DNA from: Theristus sp. LFF4_11
Lineage: Eukaryota; Nematoda; Chromadorea; Monhysterida; Xyalidae
NCBI GenBank assembly: GCA_030248135.1
Contig: JASANC010004707.1
Span: 1 to 19,941 of the forward strand
Direction: 5' to 3'
Length of the DNA: 19,941 bases
Below are positions 1-7,860 of this stretch, in pieces (the first letter of the stretch is position 1; each line of letters starts with the position of its first letter). The notes below the pieces were generated by a model. That model saw only the letters and a program-made list of their open reading frames with translations, searched no databases and was not told the origin of the DNA. The translations under genes and the position numbers were made by a program.

Positions 1-390
1 AACTAGTGTGGCAGGATAAACCGTCTGTCCCGTGAGTCATTGCCTTTGCCACAGGAGACCTTGCGTTCCGCAATGCTTCTGCGATACAATTTGTCCTGAA
101 CAAACCAGTGTCAGCGAGCTAAAGTCTGATTGTTATTTTAGTAGTTTTAGTGGTCGCTAAATGCCCGAAATCCGCAAATGTGAAAGTTTCATTTGTCTAC
201 AATACAAAGTACGAGGGTTGCCATGTGCAACCGAAATCATAAATAAACGGCGCAAAAATATGGCTCTTATGTACTTGTATCCGTGTGTACCACATCAGAG
301 ACTTGAAAAGCGTTGTCGAGCCAAGTCTTTCACTGCTTACACAAGGCCATATTCCTCCTTTTATATGCGTCTCACGCATTTTTAGATAAT
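1..390 (-). mobile_element. Partial copy of a long-TIR DNA element, cut by the left window edge
   Basis: This segment is closely similar to the right half of the element at 13118-14194. Positions 1-210 match 13540-13745 and positions 211-390 match about 14026-14194, which includes the terminal inverted repeat ending in TTTTTAGATAAT at 390. About 280 bp present in the other copy (13746-14025) is missing here, so either this copy has a deletion or the other an insertion. No transposase reading frame is visible, so it looks non-autonomous. The left terminus lies outside the window. I give it the minus strand only because the terminus seen is the right end of the reference copy. ORFs across it are translations of repeat DNA. 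Confidence 0.8.
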
Positions 391-791
391 AAGGTTGTTT
401 TCGGCTTGACTGTGGGTGCGTGTTCATTAGCTTGTCATACAACTTGTTGTTTGTTTCCGTCCGCGCCAAAATCGACCAATGTGAGTGTGGTTTTTCATTT
501 CGAACACGTGTGCAGTCCTTGGGATTTTTTAGAAAACTCTTGTTGTTTGTAAAAAACATGCAAATAAAAATGAGATACGTAAACGCAAAGATCGACATGA
601 TTGTTTTCAACAAATGGCAATTGGAACTTTTTCAACAAAATATAAAACTGCTGAAAACGCGGAATTTTTTGAAGTAAAAAAAGCTGCAAAAGTCGAGTAT
701 ACTTTAACAAATGAAACGGCGTTATGAAAAAACGAATGTTTCAAAAGCACATGTCAATGTAATGTCAATGTCATAGTCAAACTTTAAATTG
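391..791. other. AT-rich intergenic stretch with no recognised feature
   Basis: Between the terminus of the left-hand repeat and the foldback at 792 I see only AT-rich sequence. The open frames that overlap here are short, lack splice-site support and have no recognisable domain. Confidence 0.5.
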
Positions 792-931
792 TTGGCAATC
801 ACGTGATTGGGCGGCGGTGATCACGCGATTCCGCAGGATTTTTGTGCAGGCATCGCTGTGGGACAGAAAGCCTGTCCTTCACAGAAAGCACGCATCACGT
901 GATCATCACCAAACAATAATACTGATTGCCT
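792..931. repeat. Imperfect foldback (inverted-repeat) element
   Basis: The left arm begins GGCAATCACGTGATTGGG and the right arm ends CTGATTGCC. Internal blocks GGTGATCACG and GCATCACGTGATCATCACC are in opposite orientation, and the centre holds CTGTGGGACAG against CTGTCCTTCACAG. The whole is an imperfect palindrome of about 140 bp. It may be a decayed MITE. No target duplication is evident. Confidence 0.5.
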
Positions 932-938
932 ATAATTT

Positions 939-1002
939 AGAGTTTTTTCGACTGTATGTTTAGTCAATAAAACATACAGCTCGAAACAAAATAAAAAACT
1001 CT
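939..1002. repeat. 64-nt imperfect hairpin
   Basis: The left arm, AGAGTTTTTTCGACTGTATG and on to about 961, pairs with AAACATACAGCTCGA and the distal AAAAAACTCT on the right, around a loop of about 8 nt. There is one bulge in the inner stem and an unpaired AACAAAAT on the right. It lies downstream of the GPCR stop codon on that gene's strand and could fall in its 3' UTR or flank. Function unknown. Confidence 0.45.
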
Positions 1003-1285
1003 GAGAAAAACGAAACGTTCAGCACACGGTAGAAGTTTTTTCTGGCCAGAAATAAAGCCACGGGGGGCAAAGAAATGCAGACAAAACATAGGTATGATAG
1101 CACTGCAAAAATGTGTTATACAGCGGCCTGTACACAATGTTGTTGAACCGATATGAATTTAGTGTATATGCGGATAGTGAAAAGTAAAACGAAGTAGAGA
1201 AAATAAATGCACAAGTAGAACTTCTCAAATCGAACAAAAAATACCATTTAAGAAAAAAAAAACATCTAACTTATACAAAAAAAGC

Positions 1286-1647
1286 TCAAATCAATCGCTC
1301 CTGTTGAACGTCTCGCATGACCGTCGGGATCAATGAGCGTCCATTCGCCACCGCCTGTTGCTTATCGTCAGCATTATCCGCAATGTTTCCATTCGCTTTC
1401 GATCGCGCGCTTTGCGCTTGTTCACCGCTGTTGCATTCCTCTGCCATCATCGTGTACAGTGGGTCGGCGGTGTCAAAGGCGACGTTCGATGGGCTGTTCG
1501 CCGCCAGTGCCACCGAGGAGCACTGCTCCGGACTGGCCTTGCGAGCGAACGAGAAACGATTTTGATGGTTGTGCTCGTTTGTCGTGTCGCCCTCGAACAG
1601 CGAGTGCGCCATGAACTCGGCCGATGATGTCATCATTTGGACGTCTT
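1286..1647 (-). CDS. GPCR exon 5: C-terminal tail and stop
   Basis: The acceptor is GCTTCGCAG at 1648. The first two bases complete Glu376, followed by DVQMMTSSAEF and about 110 further hydrophilic residues rich in Ala, Asn, Ser, Gln and acidic residues, ending QQERLI and TGA (1286-1288). The segment is GC-rich like the other exons. No conserved domain is visible; Ser/Thr positions could serve phosphorylation and arrestin binding, which is inference. I saw no AATAAA on this strand in the 1.2 kb downstream. Confidence 0.72.
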
Positions 1648-3499
1648 CTGCGAAGCGTGCGTGCGAACAGATGGAATGACTTTTCTTTTGAAATCAGTAT
1701 TTGCAGCTACGGTGCATTTTAAGTTTACTCGATTTTACTGTTGAGCAGTTTTTCACGACCAACAATACAGTGTAAAACTGTTTTTTTCTGCGCTTTTCAC
1801 CGCAATGGAACTACCTGTACACATGGTCAGCAATGCATTGCATGTTCCGCTTCTCTGTATATCCGCAACAACCGTTGTGCCCACATCCCACTTCAAATCC
1901 CAAATATTGCATCTTTTCCAATCACCCACAAAATGTTCTTCGCGCTTTCCTGACAATTATTTTACACGCTACCGTTACCTTTTCCATGTATCCTAAATGT
2001 TGTATGTTTCTCTCAAGGGGTCTCCGCACAAAATGCTGTTCATACAGTTTGATCGGAGTTTTCTGCTTTTCGCAAACAATTGGATGGGTTGAATCTCCCC
2101 TCCCCTCTCCCACGCCCATATACAGGGGCGGCCAAAAGTGTTGGAACGCTGCGCGCGTGTCGCATCAGCCGTACAAACGCTATTGTAAGAGTTTGTGGGC
2201 AACGTTGGGCTCGCGGGACACTTTTCGACCCAACGATGCCCATAAATTCTTATAATAGCGTTTGTACGGCTGATGCAACACGCGCGCGCATCGTTCCAAC
2301 ACTTCTGGCCGCCACTGTATACGCCCGCCCGTTGTTGTCCCGTTTCGCAGTCCACCTGTGTCCATGTCGACCGTCGCGTCCGCATGATTCGACTCGTCCT
2401 CATCGTTCACGTTCGAGTACTGTCGATTGGAGTTGCCGCTGCGTGACGCCGCGACGCCGCTGCTGCCGCCGCCGGCGCTGCGACGTGACTTGCGTGCGCG
2501 GCGTCGACTCTCGAACGAGAAATAGCCCTTCAACGTCTTGCGAAACGACTCGCCGAACGCGTAGTAGATGAAAAAGTTGCAGGAGGAGTTGAAGACAACA
2601 AGCATGTTCGAGACGTCGACCAGGTAGGCGAGCACGGTGGTGGAGATCAGTTTCATGCTGTCGAAGAAGTTGATGATCAACGCCAATGAGTTGCACAGGA
2701 TGAACATGAAGACGACGAGGATCAGGGTGATCGTGTCCTGATATGTGGTAATAAAGCATCGTTGTGATCAAAAAGGTGCATCAACTTAAGCGTTGCATCT
2801 GGGTGCAGCATCCAGGTGTTTTTAGGACAGCCAATTCCGTAAACGTTGACCACCATGTAAATAGAAGGTCCAAAAGTCAAGGCTGTGTTGGTTGGTTACA
2901 CTTTTCGATGCTTCTTAATCTGTCTCAGCAACACACGATCCCTGATGTTCTACCATTTCGTTTCACCTTCCACAGCTTTCCCTTTATTTTCTGATTATTC
3001 TGACCATCACAATGGTTTATCAAGCTCGTGCAGTGTCGAGAGACTGAATGCAAACGACATTTTAACTGCGTCGCATCCAAATAACCTAAATCCTTCACAT
3101 GTTCGCATGTAACTTAACGTTCACCCGAACGGCGACTCATCGACACACTAATCACCACAAAAAAGTCTCCGCGTTCACCTCCTTCGTGGCGCTGGTGATC
3201 TTGTTCGGCGCGTAGATCCACCAGATGATCACCGCGTTCAACACGATCAACACCAGCAGCGGGCCGATCGCCATGAACACCGTGTACATGATGCCGATGT
3301 AGATGCTCTTGTACGTGGCGTTGTGCGTCAGTGGCGTCGCGACCACCTTCACCGTCGCTATCTGATAGTACTCCGACCAGCATTCGACCGTTTTCGTCTC
3401 GAACATTCGCGGCACGTTGTAGACGGCGGCCAACGCGACGATCGTGGCGGCGACACGACACGCGACGCCGGTCGTGCAGATGCGACTTCTGGATGATGA

Positions 3500-3534
<35 letters not shown>

Positions 3535-5481
3535 TTGTTGTTGTTGTTGTTGTTGTTGTTGTTGGTGTTGTTGTTCTTGGTTCAGGGCTAACCCAGAAAC
3601 ACGTACAGAACGCCGTCGAGTACGGTGCCCATTGAGTTTTCGTCTGTCATTAAGTGCCTACAGATGCACCCCTCGGCGGGGCTCGATCCCGCGAAAGCAC
3701 AGACAACGAGTCTAACGCGCTACCATTCAGGCCACGAGGGTGACATTGTACCACCACGATATTGTGTGGCGAATAATGATCGCGGTCAATTGAGATCAGA
3801 CTAGTGGACTGCACTGTCGTCTAATGGTTAGTGCGTTGGACTTTCGTGCGTCTGACGGTGGATCGTGTCCCCGCCTCGAGTGAAATATGCAAAACCACTT
3901 CCAATGGGCGGTCCTATCTTTAGTTACCGGGAGACTCGCGTTTTTCGTAAATAATGTACAGTCTAACTCAACAACATATCCAACTAGCTGATTGGTTGGT
4001 GGTCACGTGATGCATGCATACTGCGCAAACCGAGCTCTCCGCAATTCTCAGCCTATTCGTGCACAGCAATGCAAGCATCAACCAATCAGCTAGTAGTTGG
4101 ATATGTTATTGAGTTAGACTGTAAAAATAGTTCAGAATAGAAAAAAAACAACTCCCACCAACCGCACGTGCAACGGCATAACAACGGCGACGAAGCAGTC
4201 AACGGCAGCGGCAACGACAAAGTAGACACTGGTGGTTTGAGCGAGTAAACTCAACGGGAATATGATCGGCGTCGCGTAGCCGTAGAACCACGGGATCACC
4301 GGGTGAATGCATTCGATCGCCAACGGAAGGTACAGGCAGAAGGCGCCGAGGATCACGACGATGTCGGAGACGGCCAAGCAGCAGAGGAAGAAGTTGATCG
4401 AGTTTACCATGTGCTGCAGACAAAAATAGCGGTGCTACTACGAACACTGAAAACACGGTTTACAGCGGGCGTTTACTTCGATGTTTACGTAGATATGTTT
4501 TTTTGACATACAGTATGGCCGAATAAAGGAGGCAGTTCATCAAGGCGGGATCCGTCGCAGACTAGGAGTTGTCTTTTTCAAAAATGCAAACATAATTCCC
4601 AATCATGTGTGCAACAGGAAAAGAATGAACAGAATAGCGCGGATGATCCATTAGTTTAAACAAAACGCGTCAAACTTGGCACACAATTTGATTTCTGAGC
4701 GTCTTTTTTCTTACATTCAAAATTCGCGCGCTCCTTGAACCCTGAAAAAAACTGCCATGTTTAATCGACCATACCGTAGATGTTTGCATAGACGTTAACG
4801 TAGTTGTTTGCAAAGACGTTTGCATACACGGCTCTGCAGTACCTGTAGCTAGAGACGTCAGCATAAACGTTTACATGGATGTTTTCATAAGCGTTTACAT
4901 AAACGTTTGCACAGAAGTTTTCATAAGCGTTTATGCAAACACGGTTGCATAGACGTTTCTTAAGCGTTCAAATTAACGTTTACATAGGCGTTTTCACAAG
5001 CATTTACATAGACGTTATCATAAACGTTTATAAATCCGTTTACACAGAACTTTTAGGGATGTGCACATGGACGTTTTTTTTGACATTTACATAGACGTTT
5101 ACATAGAGCTTGTGTATCTCCTATCACGCGTATCGTGTGATTTTCACCGAGTGAAGTCTTATCATGTGCTTCTGTGGAAGTCATGGTTTCTAAAGAAGAA
5201 TGAAAAATGGCCATATAAATAAACTTAATTAAAATAAATAATTTAAAAATTTAACTTAAACTAAGTTAAACAAATTTAAAACGTCAAAATAAACTCACCG
5301 GGCGACTGTAAACGAACGCCGCCAGCACATTTCCGATCAGTCCACTGAATCCAACGGCCGGCTCGAGAATGGCAGCAACGATGATGTTGTAAATACGATA
5401 GATCAGTGTAACATCAGCGCAGATGGCGCAAGTGTCGTTGATCAGAACGGTGCCGTTCGTCGTGTGGTTGGCGGCAAACAT
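1286..5481 (-). CDS. FMRFamide-type neuropeptide G-protein-coupled receptor, complete, five exons
   Basis: Joining 5481-5299, 4413-4163, 3488-3179, 2737-2356 and 1647-1286 (minus) gives one 495-residue frame, and every intron is GT-AG with compatible phase. The product is a seven-helix plasma-membrane receptor. The N-terminus has three N-glycosylation sequons (N5, N9, N15). TM1 with Gly-Asn is about 31-58, TM2 with LAVSD 67-90, TM3 107-133, TM4 154-171, TM5 207-235, TM6 249-272 and TM7 with NSSCNFFIY 283-307. A long tail of about 188 residues follows, with a basic patch near 325-333 and many Ser/Asn. Family clues are the Pro-rich start of TM3 followed by LLAQT, the YNVPRMFE ending of TM4, TM5 ending PLLVLIVLN, and NSSxNFxIY in TM7 instead of NPxxY; all recall insect and nematode FMRFamide-receptor relatives. 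In that family such receptors signal through heterotrimeric G proteins after binding short amidated peptides. The DRY position reads Asp-Cys-Phe (133-135). The ligand cannot be told from sequence. Confidence 0.88.
2020..2090. repeat. Dispersed repeat, copy 1
   Basis: The block from GTCTCCG through ATGCTGTTCATACAGTTT, CGGAGTTTTCTGCTTTTCGC to TGGATGG recurs at 11776-11845 with a handful of differences. Both copies are intronic in minus-strand genes. Class unknown. Confidence 0.7.
2123..2317. mobile_element. Palindromic Tc1/mariner-like MITE with TA flanks
   Basis: The element starts CAGGGGCGGCCAAAAGTG and ends CACTTCTGGCCGCCACTG, flanked on both sides by TA (TATA in fact). The arms are nearly complementary along about 90 bp each: GTACAAACGCTATTGTAAGA on the left corresponds inverted to TCTTATAATAGCGTTTGTAC on the right. 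The CAGTG..GGCCAAAA terminus and TA target resemble Tc1-type ends. No transposase; non-autonomous. Confidence 0.85.
2356..2737 (-). CDS. GPCR exon 4: TM6, TM7 and proximal cytoplasmic tail
   Basis: The acceptor is CACATATCAG at 2738. The exon opens DTITLILVVFMFILCN, matching the TM6 pattern of FMRFamide-type receptors, and continues to TM7 with NSSCNFFIYYAFGESF and a basic, Gly/Ser-rich tail. The open frame runs on into the palindromic MITE at 2123-2317, but donor GTGGAC after ATG GAC ACA G gives a clean phase match to exon 5 (G plus AA makes Glu376). I therefore end the exon at 2356. Confidence 0.78.
2738..3178 (-). other. GPCR intron 3 (441 nt)
   Basis: The ends are GTGAAC and CACATATCAG. 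It separates TM5 from TM6, in the third intracellular loop. I see no repeat or hidden exon in it. Confidence 0.7.
3179..3488 (-). CDS. GPCR exon 3: TM4, second extracellular loop, TM5
   Basis: The exon begins one base before codon Ser146, giving PLHVR-SRICTTG across the junction. It encodes residues 146-248. TM4 ends in VYNVPRMFE, the extracellular loop carries sequon N201-A-T, and TM5 ends in the conserved LIVLN. The donor is GTGAAC after AAG GAG, phase 0. An initiator-like ATG at 3433 is internal methionine 'start' context only; the frame runs unbroken from 3488. The acceptor CATCATCATCCAG lacks a pyrimidine tract because a (CAA)n array lies directly upstream. Confidence 0.85.
3501..3742 (-). 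mobile_element. tRNA-derived SINE with (CAA)n tail, copy A
   Basis: Read on the minus strand it starts CACCCTCGTGGCCTGAATGG, a tRNA-like head with A-box TGGCCTGAATGGTAG, an anticodon-like stem TTAGA/TCTGT and B-box GGGATCGAGCCC. The 5' CCCTCG pairs with 3' CGAGGG as an acceptor stem. A body of about 85 nt follows (TAGGCACTTAATGACAGA onward), then about 80 nt of interrupted CAA repeats. It is clearly similar over head and body to 18550-18743. The anticodon-loop layout suggests a Thr(CGT)-like origin, tentatively. It lies in sense orientation in GPCR intron 2 with its tail ending 12 nt before exon 3. Confidence 0.85.
3811..3882 (+). repeat. tRNA-like sequence (second SINE head or tRNA pseudogene)
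   Basis: The stretch contains CTAATGGTTAGTGCG (A-box-like), a TGGAC/GTCTG stem with an 8-nt loop, and GGTGGATCGTGTCCCC (B-box-like). The acceptor stem does not pair well and the loop is the wrong length, so I do not call a functional tRNA. It lies head-to-head with SINE copy A in the same intron and differs from it in sequence. Confidence 0.4.
3959..4121. mobile_element. MITE with 40-plus bp inverted repeats and TA duplication
   Basis: The left end is CAGTCTAACTCAACAACATA and the right end, reverse complemented, is CAGTCTAACTCAATAACATA. Similarity continues through ATCCAACTA and AGCTGATTGGTTG, and TA flanks both ends (3957-3958, 4122-4123). It is 163 bp with no coding capacity. Termini and target fit Tc1/mariner-type elements, but it belongs to a different family from 2123-2317. 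Confidence 0.85.
4163..4413 (-). CDS. GPCR exon 2: TM2 and TM3 with the DCF motif
   Basis: The acceptor is GTCTGCAG at 4414 and the exon starts CAC ATG in frame. It encodes residues 62-144 plus two bases. LAVSD marks TM2. TM3 ends VDCFVAVVMPLHV, where most class A receptors have Asp/Glu-Arg-Tyr. The donor GTTGGT leaves CG, which joins A of exon 3 to make Arg145. Confidence 0.88.
4414..5298 (-). other. GPCR intron 1 (885 nt)
   Basis: The donor is GTGAGT and the acceptor GTCTGCAG. It is occupied by the 12-bp minisatellite at 4774-5108 and AT-rich flanks. Confidence 0.75.
4774..5108. repeat. Degenerate 12-bp minisatellite, consensus ACATAGACGTTT
   Basis: About 28 imperfect units occur in a row, such as GCATAGACGTTA, ACATAAACGTTT, TCATAAGCGTTT and ACATAGGCGTTT. 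The phase is largely kept, with some indels. Each unit carries an ACGT-type core. It lies wholly within GPCR intron 1. Confidence 0.85.
5299..5481 (-). CDS. GPCR exon 1: extracellular N-terminus and TM1
   Basis: This exon encodes 61 residues. I start at the ATG at 5481, which has A at -3; the frame is open further upstream but offers only a TTG at 5526, so the longer start is not preferred. The N-terminus carries three NxT sequons, then TM1 with Gly-Asn (residues 50-51). The exon ends CGC CCG followed by donor GTGAGT, phase 0. No signal peptide is visible, which is usual for this receptor class. Confidence 0.85.
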
Positions 5482-7779
5482 TTTTTTATTCCAAAAGTCG
5501 CTTTTTTGTTTCTTGTATCGTGGCAATGCTTGGTTTGCACTCAGTTCTTTAAAAATATTCTTTCACTTTCTGATGAAGTGTATGTAAGTGTATTTGAAGA
5601 TTGTTTCCATGTCATTTTGATGAAATTAAATTGATGAAACGAAATTATCGGCTACAGCAACGTTTTGAAAAAAATTTACGCCGAGAGTTTGTACATACAA
5701 CATATACCACCGTAAATAAATTAAAAATAGGCGCTCATTCTACTTGTGCGAAAAGAAAAAAACTATATCCAGTAATATTAAGAGTAAACCAAAATAGAGA
5801 GCCATCGGGTTTGAAAAACAATGATCATATAACGTGAAGAGCAGCTGAACGTGTGAATACTGCGAAAGAAAACTAAAGAGGTTGCAACTTGCAACAACGC
5901 AAAATACACACGACAACACGACACAAACACCCGTTGGGCTCCCGTTTTGCACTCGTTAAATACATGGACATGCTTTCTGCAATTCGACAAATGACAGCTA
6001 CAATGTAGTTATAACTGAAAATTTTGCGTTTACAAACTAATTAACAGCTAACTATATTGCTGTCCTATTCCGGTATCTGTTTAGTACATAAACAAACCAT
6101 GGGGCAAAAAACAGAATGTTACCTTTCACTTTTGTTCCAATCCATGGATAATTGAAAACTGTGTGCGTTTGAAGATAAGAACGTATTTCTTCAACCTATA
6201 TTTTCGAACCGTGTGTGTACAGAAACACACAAACAAGAAAAACATCCTTATATCTTGAATGCGTATACAAACAGAATGTTGTGCCACACTTGTCACGTAC
6301 ATGTATATGTACGTACAACATATTCTACGATTTTAATACAAGTCCGGCTTATATATTGTCTTTCAAAGAAAAGTAAAATCGCGCCGTGGTCTTAAAATTT
6401 CGAAACGAAATCTTTTACCATAGATCTCACATAAAGTACATACATATGTCATTTTTCTCATTTCCTAATAGTTCCTTTAGGCCACTGTACGTACACCAAT
6501 CGAGGACAAAAAATAATTTCCTGGCTCCTTTTTCAAAAGTTTCTTCCAAAGAGAACCGCCGATTTAAAAGCACGTCAGACAATGGTACCAAAAGCATGTA
6601 ACTTAAACAGGCCGGGCGGTTTTGGCGTCGACACACGACGCATCCACCGGAAATTATAGCGTGACTTTTTCGGTGTCTGTGATGTTGCTTTTGGAGTAGT
6701 GACATGAAAATATGAATGTTTGATTGGCTTAAATAATGACACGCAGAGTCACAAACTTTATTTAAAGAGATTGACGCAGATCAAATATAAATGATGCGTA
6801 TGCACATGTGTATAGAAAAGGTGAACTTTCTACGACAGCGAGTTAGACAAAACAGTTTTTATCAGCAGACTGCAGAACAGAAATATTTCGAGTTCGGTGA
6901 ACGTGACAGTGAAGAGCCACTGGAGAGACTGCATATGCAATATACCCACTGGAGAGACGGTTCGGATTCGGCATACATACATGTACGGTACATCGAAGAG
7001 AGAGAAACCAACGGCGACAACAACACGACTCCAAAAAAATGGCGAACCTTTGGAAAGCATAGAAATTAATGGAATAAAATATCTCTATCCATATACACGT
7101 ACTCCATCAGTGTACATGTACACACATTGTACCATATTCGTATCATATTTTCAGATAGAAACGTATGTATATTTTTTTCAAAATATCTCTTCATCCCGAG
7201 GTAACCCATTGGTAGGACGAAGACGGCCGGCTCGACGGTTTTTACTCCAGCGCTTTCATTTTAATAAAAAAATCTCGGCGGCGCTGCCGCAAGAGGCTTT
7301 CAGTGTTTATATACCAGCGATGTATACAGAGAACATGGAGTTCAAAAAACATGGGGATCTTTCGAAACATATAATCTCATCATATTATATCGTATCTTGT
7401 ATGTGTGTATTTTGCTAAGGTACATACAATGTATGCCAATGTATGGAATAGGTAGGTATGTATTTTCTCCATCTACTCTGCTTACTGCTTGCTTTCTGGT
7501 TTGAAATTATTGTGACTCGAGTTTTTCTGCTTGTAATGGGCTACATGTAATGTACAGATTCTAGCTTGCTCTTGCTGCTGCTGCAGGAGTTTTTACAATT
7601 AACATCCGTGGTGAGTAAATGACAAACACAGTGGTAAAACATTGACATACAGTGGAATGAGGTATCTGAGGATTACACAGAGACACATGCACGAAAAGTA
7701 GTACTTTTGCTGGCATTTCATACTTCCTACACATGGTTCCCAATAAATACAAATACATGACGTTCAACCACAGCATATA
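5482..7779. other. Intergenic DNA upstream of the GPCR gene; no supported gene
   Basis: This is AT-rich sequence holding the presumed promoter side of the minus-strand receptor gene. The longest hydrophilic ORF, 6791-7069 plus (92 residues), has no domain, no splice-site support and an internal near-duplication (CCACTGGAGAGAC twice, about 38 bp apart), so I leave it uncalled. A GC-richer patch at 7200-7310 has no convincing frame. Confidence 0.5.
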
Positions 7780-7860
7780 TACCGTAAAGTCTTGCACATA
7801 AAGTCTCCTTATATCATATTTGAATTTGAAATTTGAAATTTCTGAAAGTTGAAATACACA
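7780..7860. mobile_element. Partial copy of the TACCGTAAAG-type MITE
   Basis: The sequence TACCGTAAAGTCTTGCACAT, then AAAGTCTCCTTATAT and a run of AAATTTGAAATTT, matches the right terminus (read inverted) of the complete element at 12274-12532. The second terminus is absent, so this is a solo end or decayed copy. The outer boundary at 7860 is approximate. Confidence 0.65.

Larger units (their letters stand above)
1648..2355 (-). other. GPCR intron 4 (708 nt)
   Basis: The ends are GTGGAC and GCTTCGCAG. It contains the palindromic Tc1-like MITE at 2123-2317 and one copy of a dispersed approximately 70-bp repeat at 2020-2090. The rest is AT-rich with no coding signal. Confidence 0.7.
3489..4162 (-). 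other. GPCR intron 2 (674 nt), built largely from mobile DNA
   Basis: In transcript order it holds the TA-flanked MITE (4121-3959), the tRNA-like sequence on the opposite strand, the sense SINE (3742-3501) and then 12 nt, ATCATCATCCAG, to exon 3. Together these account for most of its length. Confidence 0.75.

Noticed and set aside
1317..1627. Three overlapping plus-strand ORFs of 82-93 residues
   Set aside because: They are shadows of GPCR exon 5 on the minus strand, which has splice phase and protein continuity.
2180..2355. Extension of the exon 4 frame to residues ending HKLLQ
   Set aside because: It runs through the palindromic MITE; the donor at 2355 gives an exact phase match to exon 5. 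Retained only as a possible read-through tail.
3331..3635. ORFs with long runs of Leu or Val
   Set aside because: They arise from the (TTG)n array, which is the SINE tail read from the other strand.
5482..5526. Longer receptor start (MPRYKK...)
   Set aside because: The upstream initiator would be TTG; ATG at 5481 has good context and no signal peptide is gained upstream.
6791..7069. Hydrophilic 92-residue ORF
   Set aside because: No domain, no splice signals, contains an internal near-duplication; length is within chance expectation.
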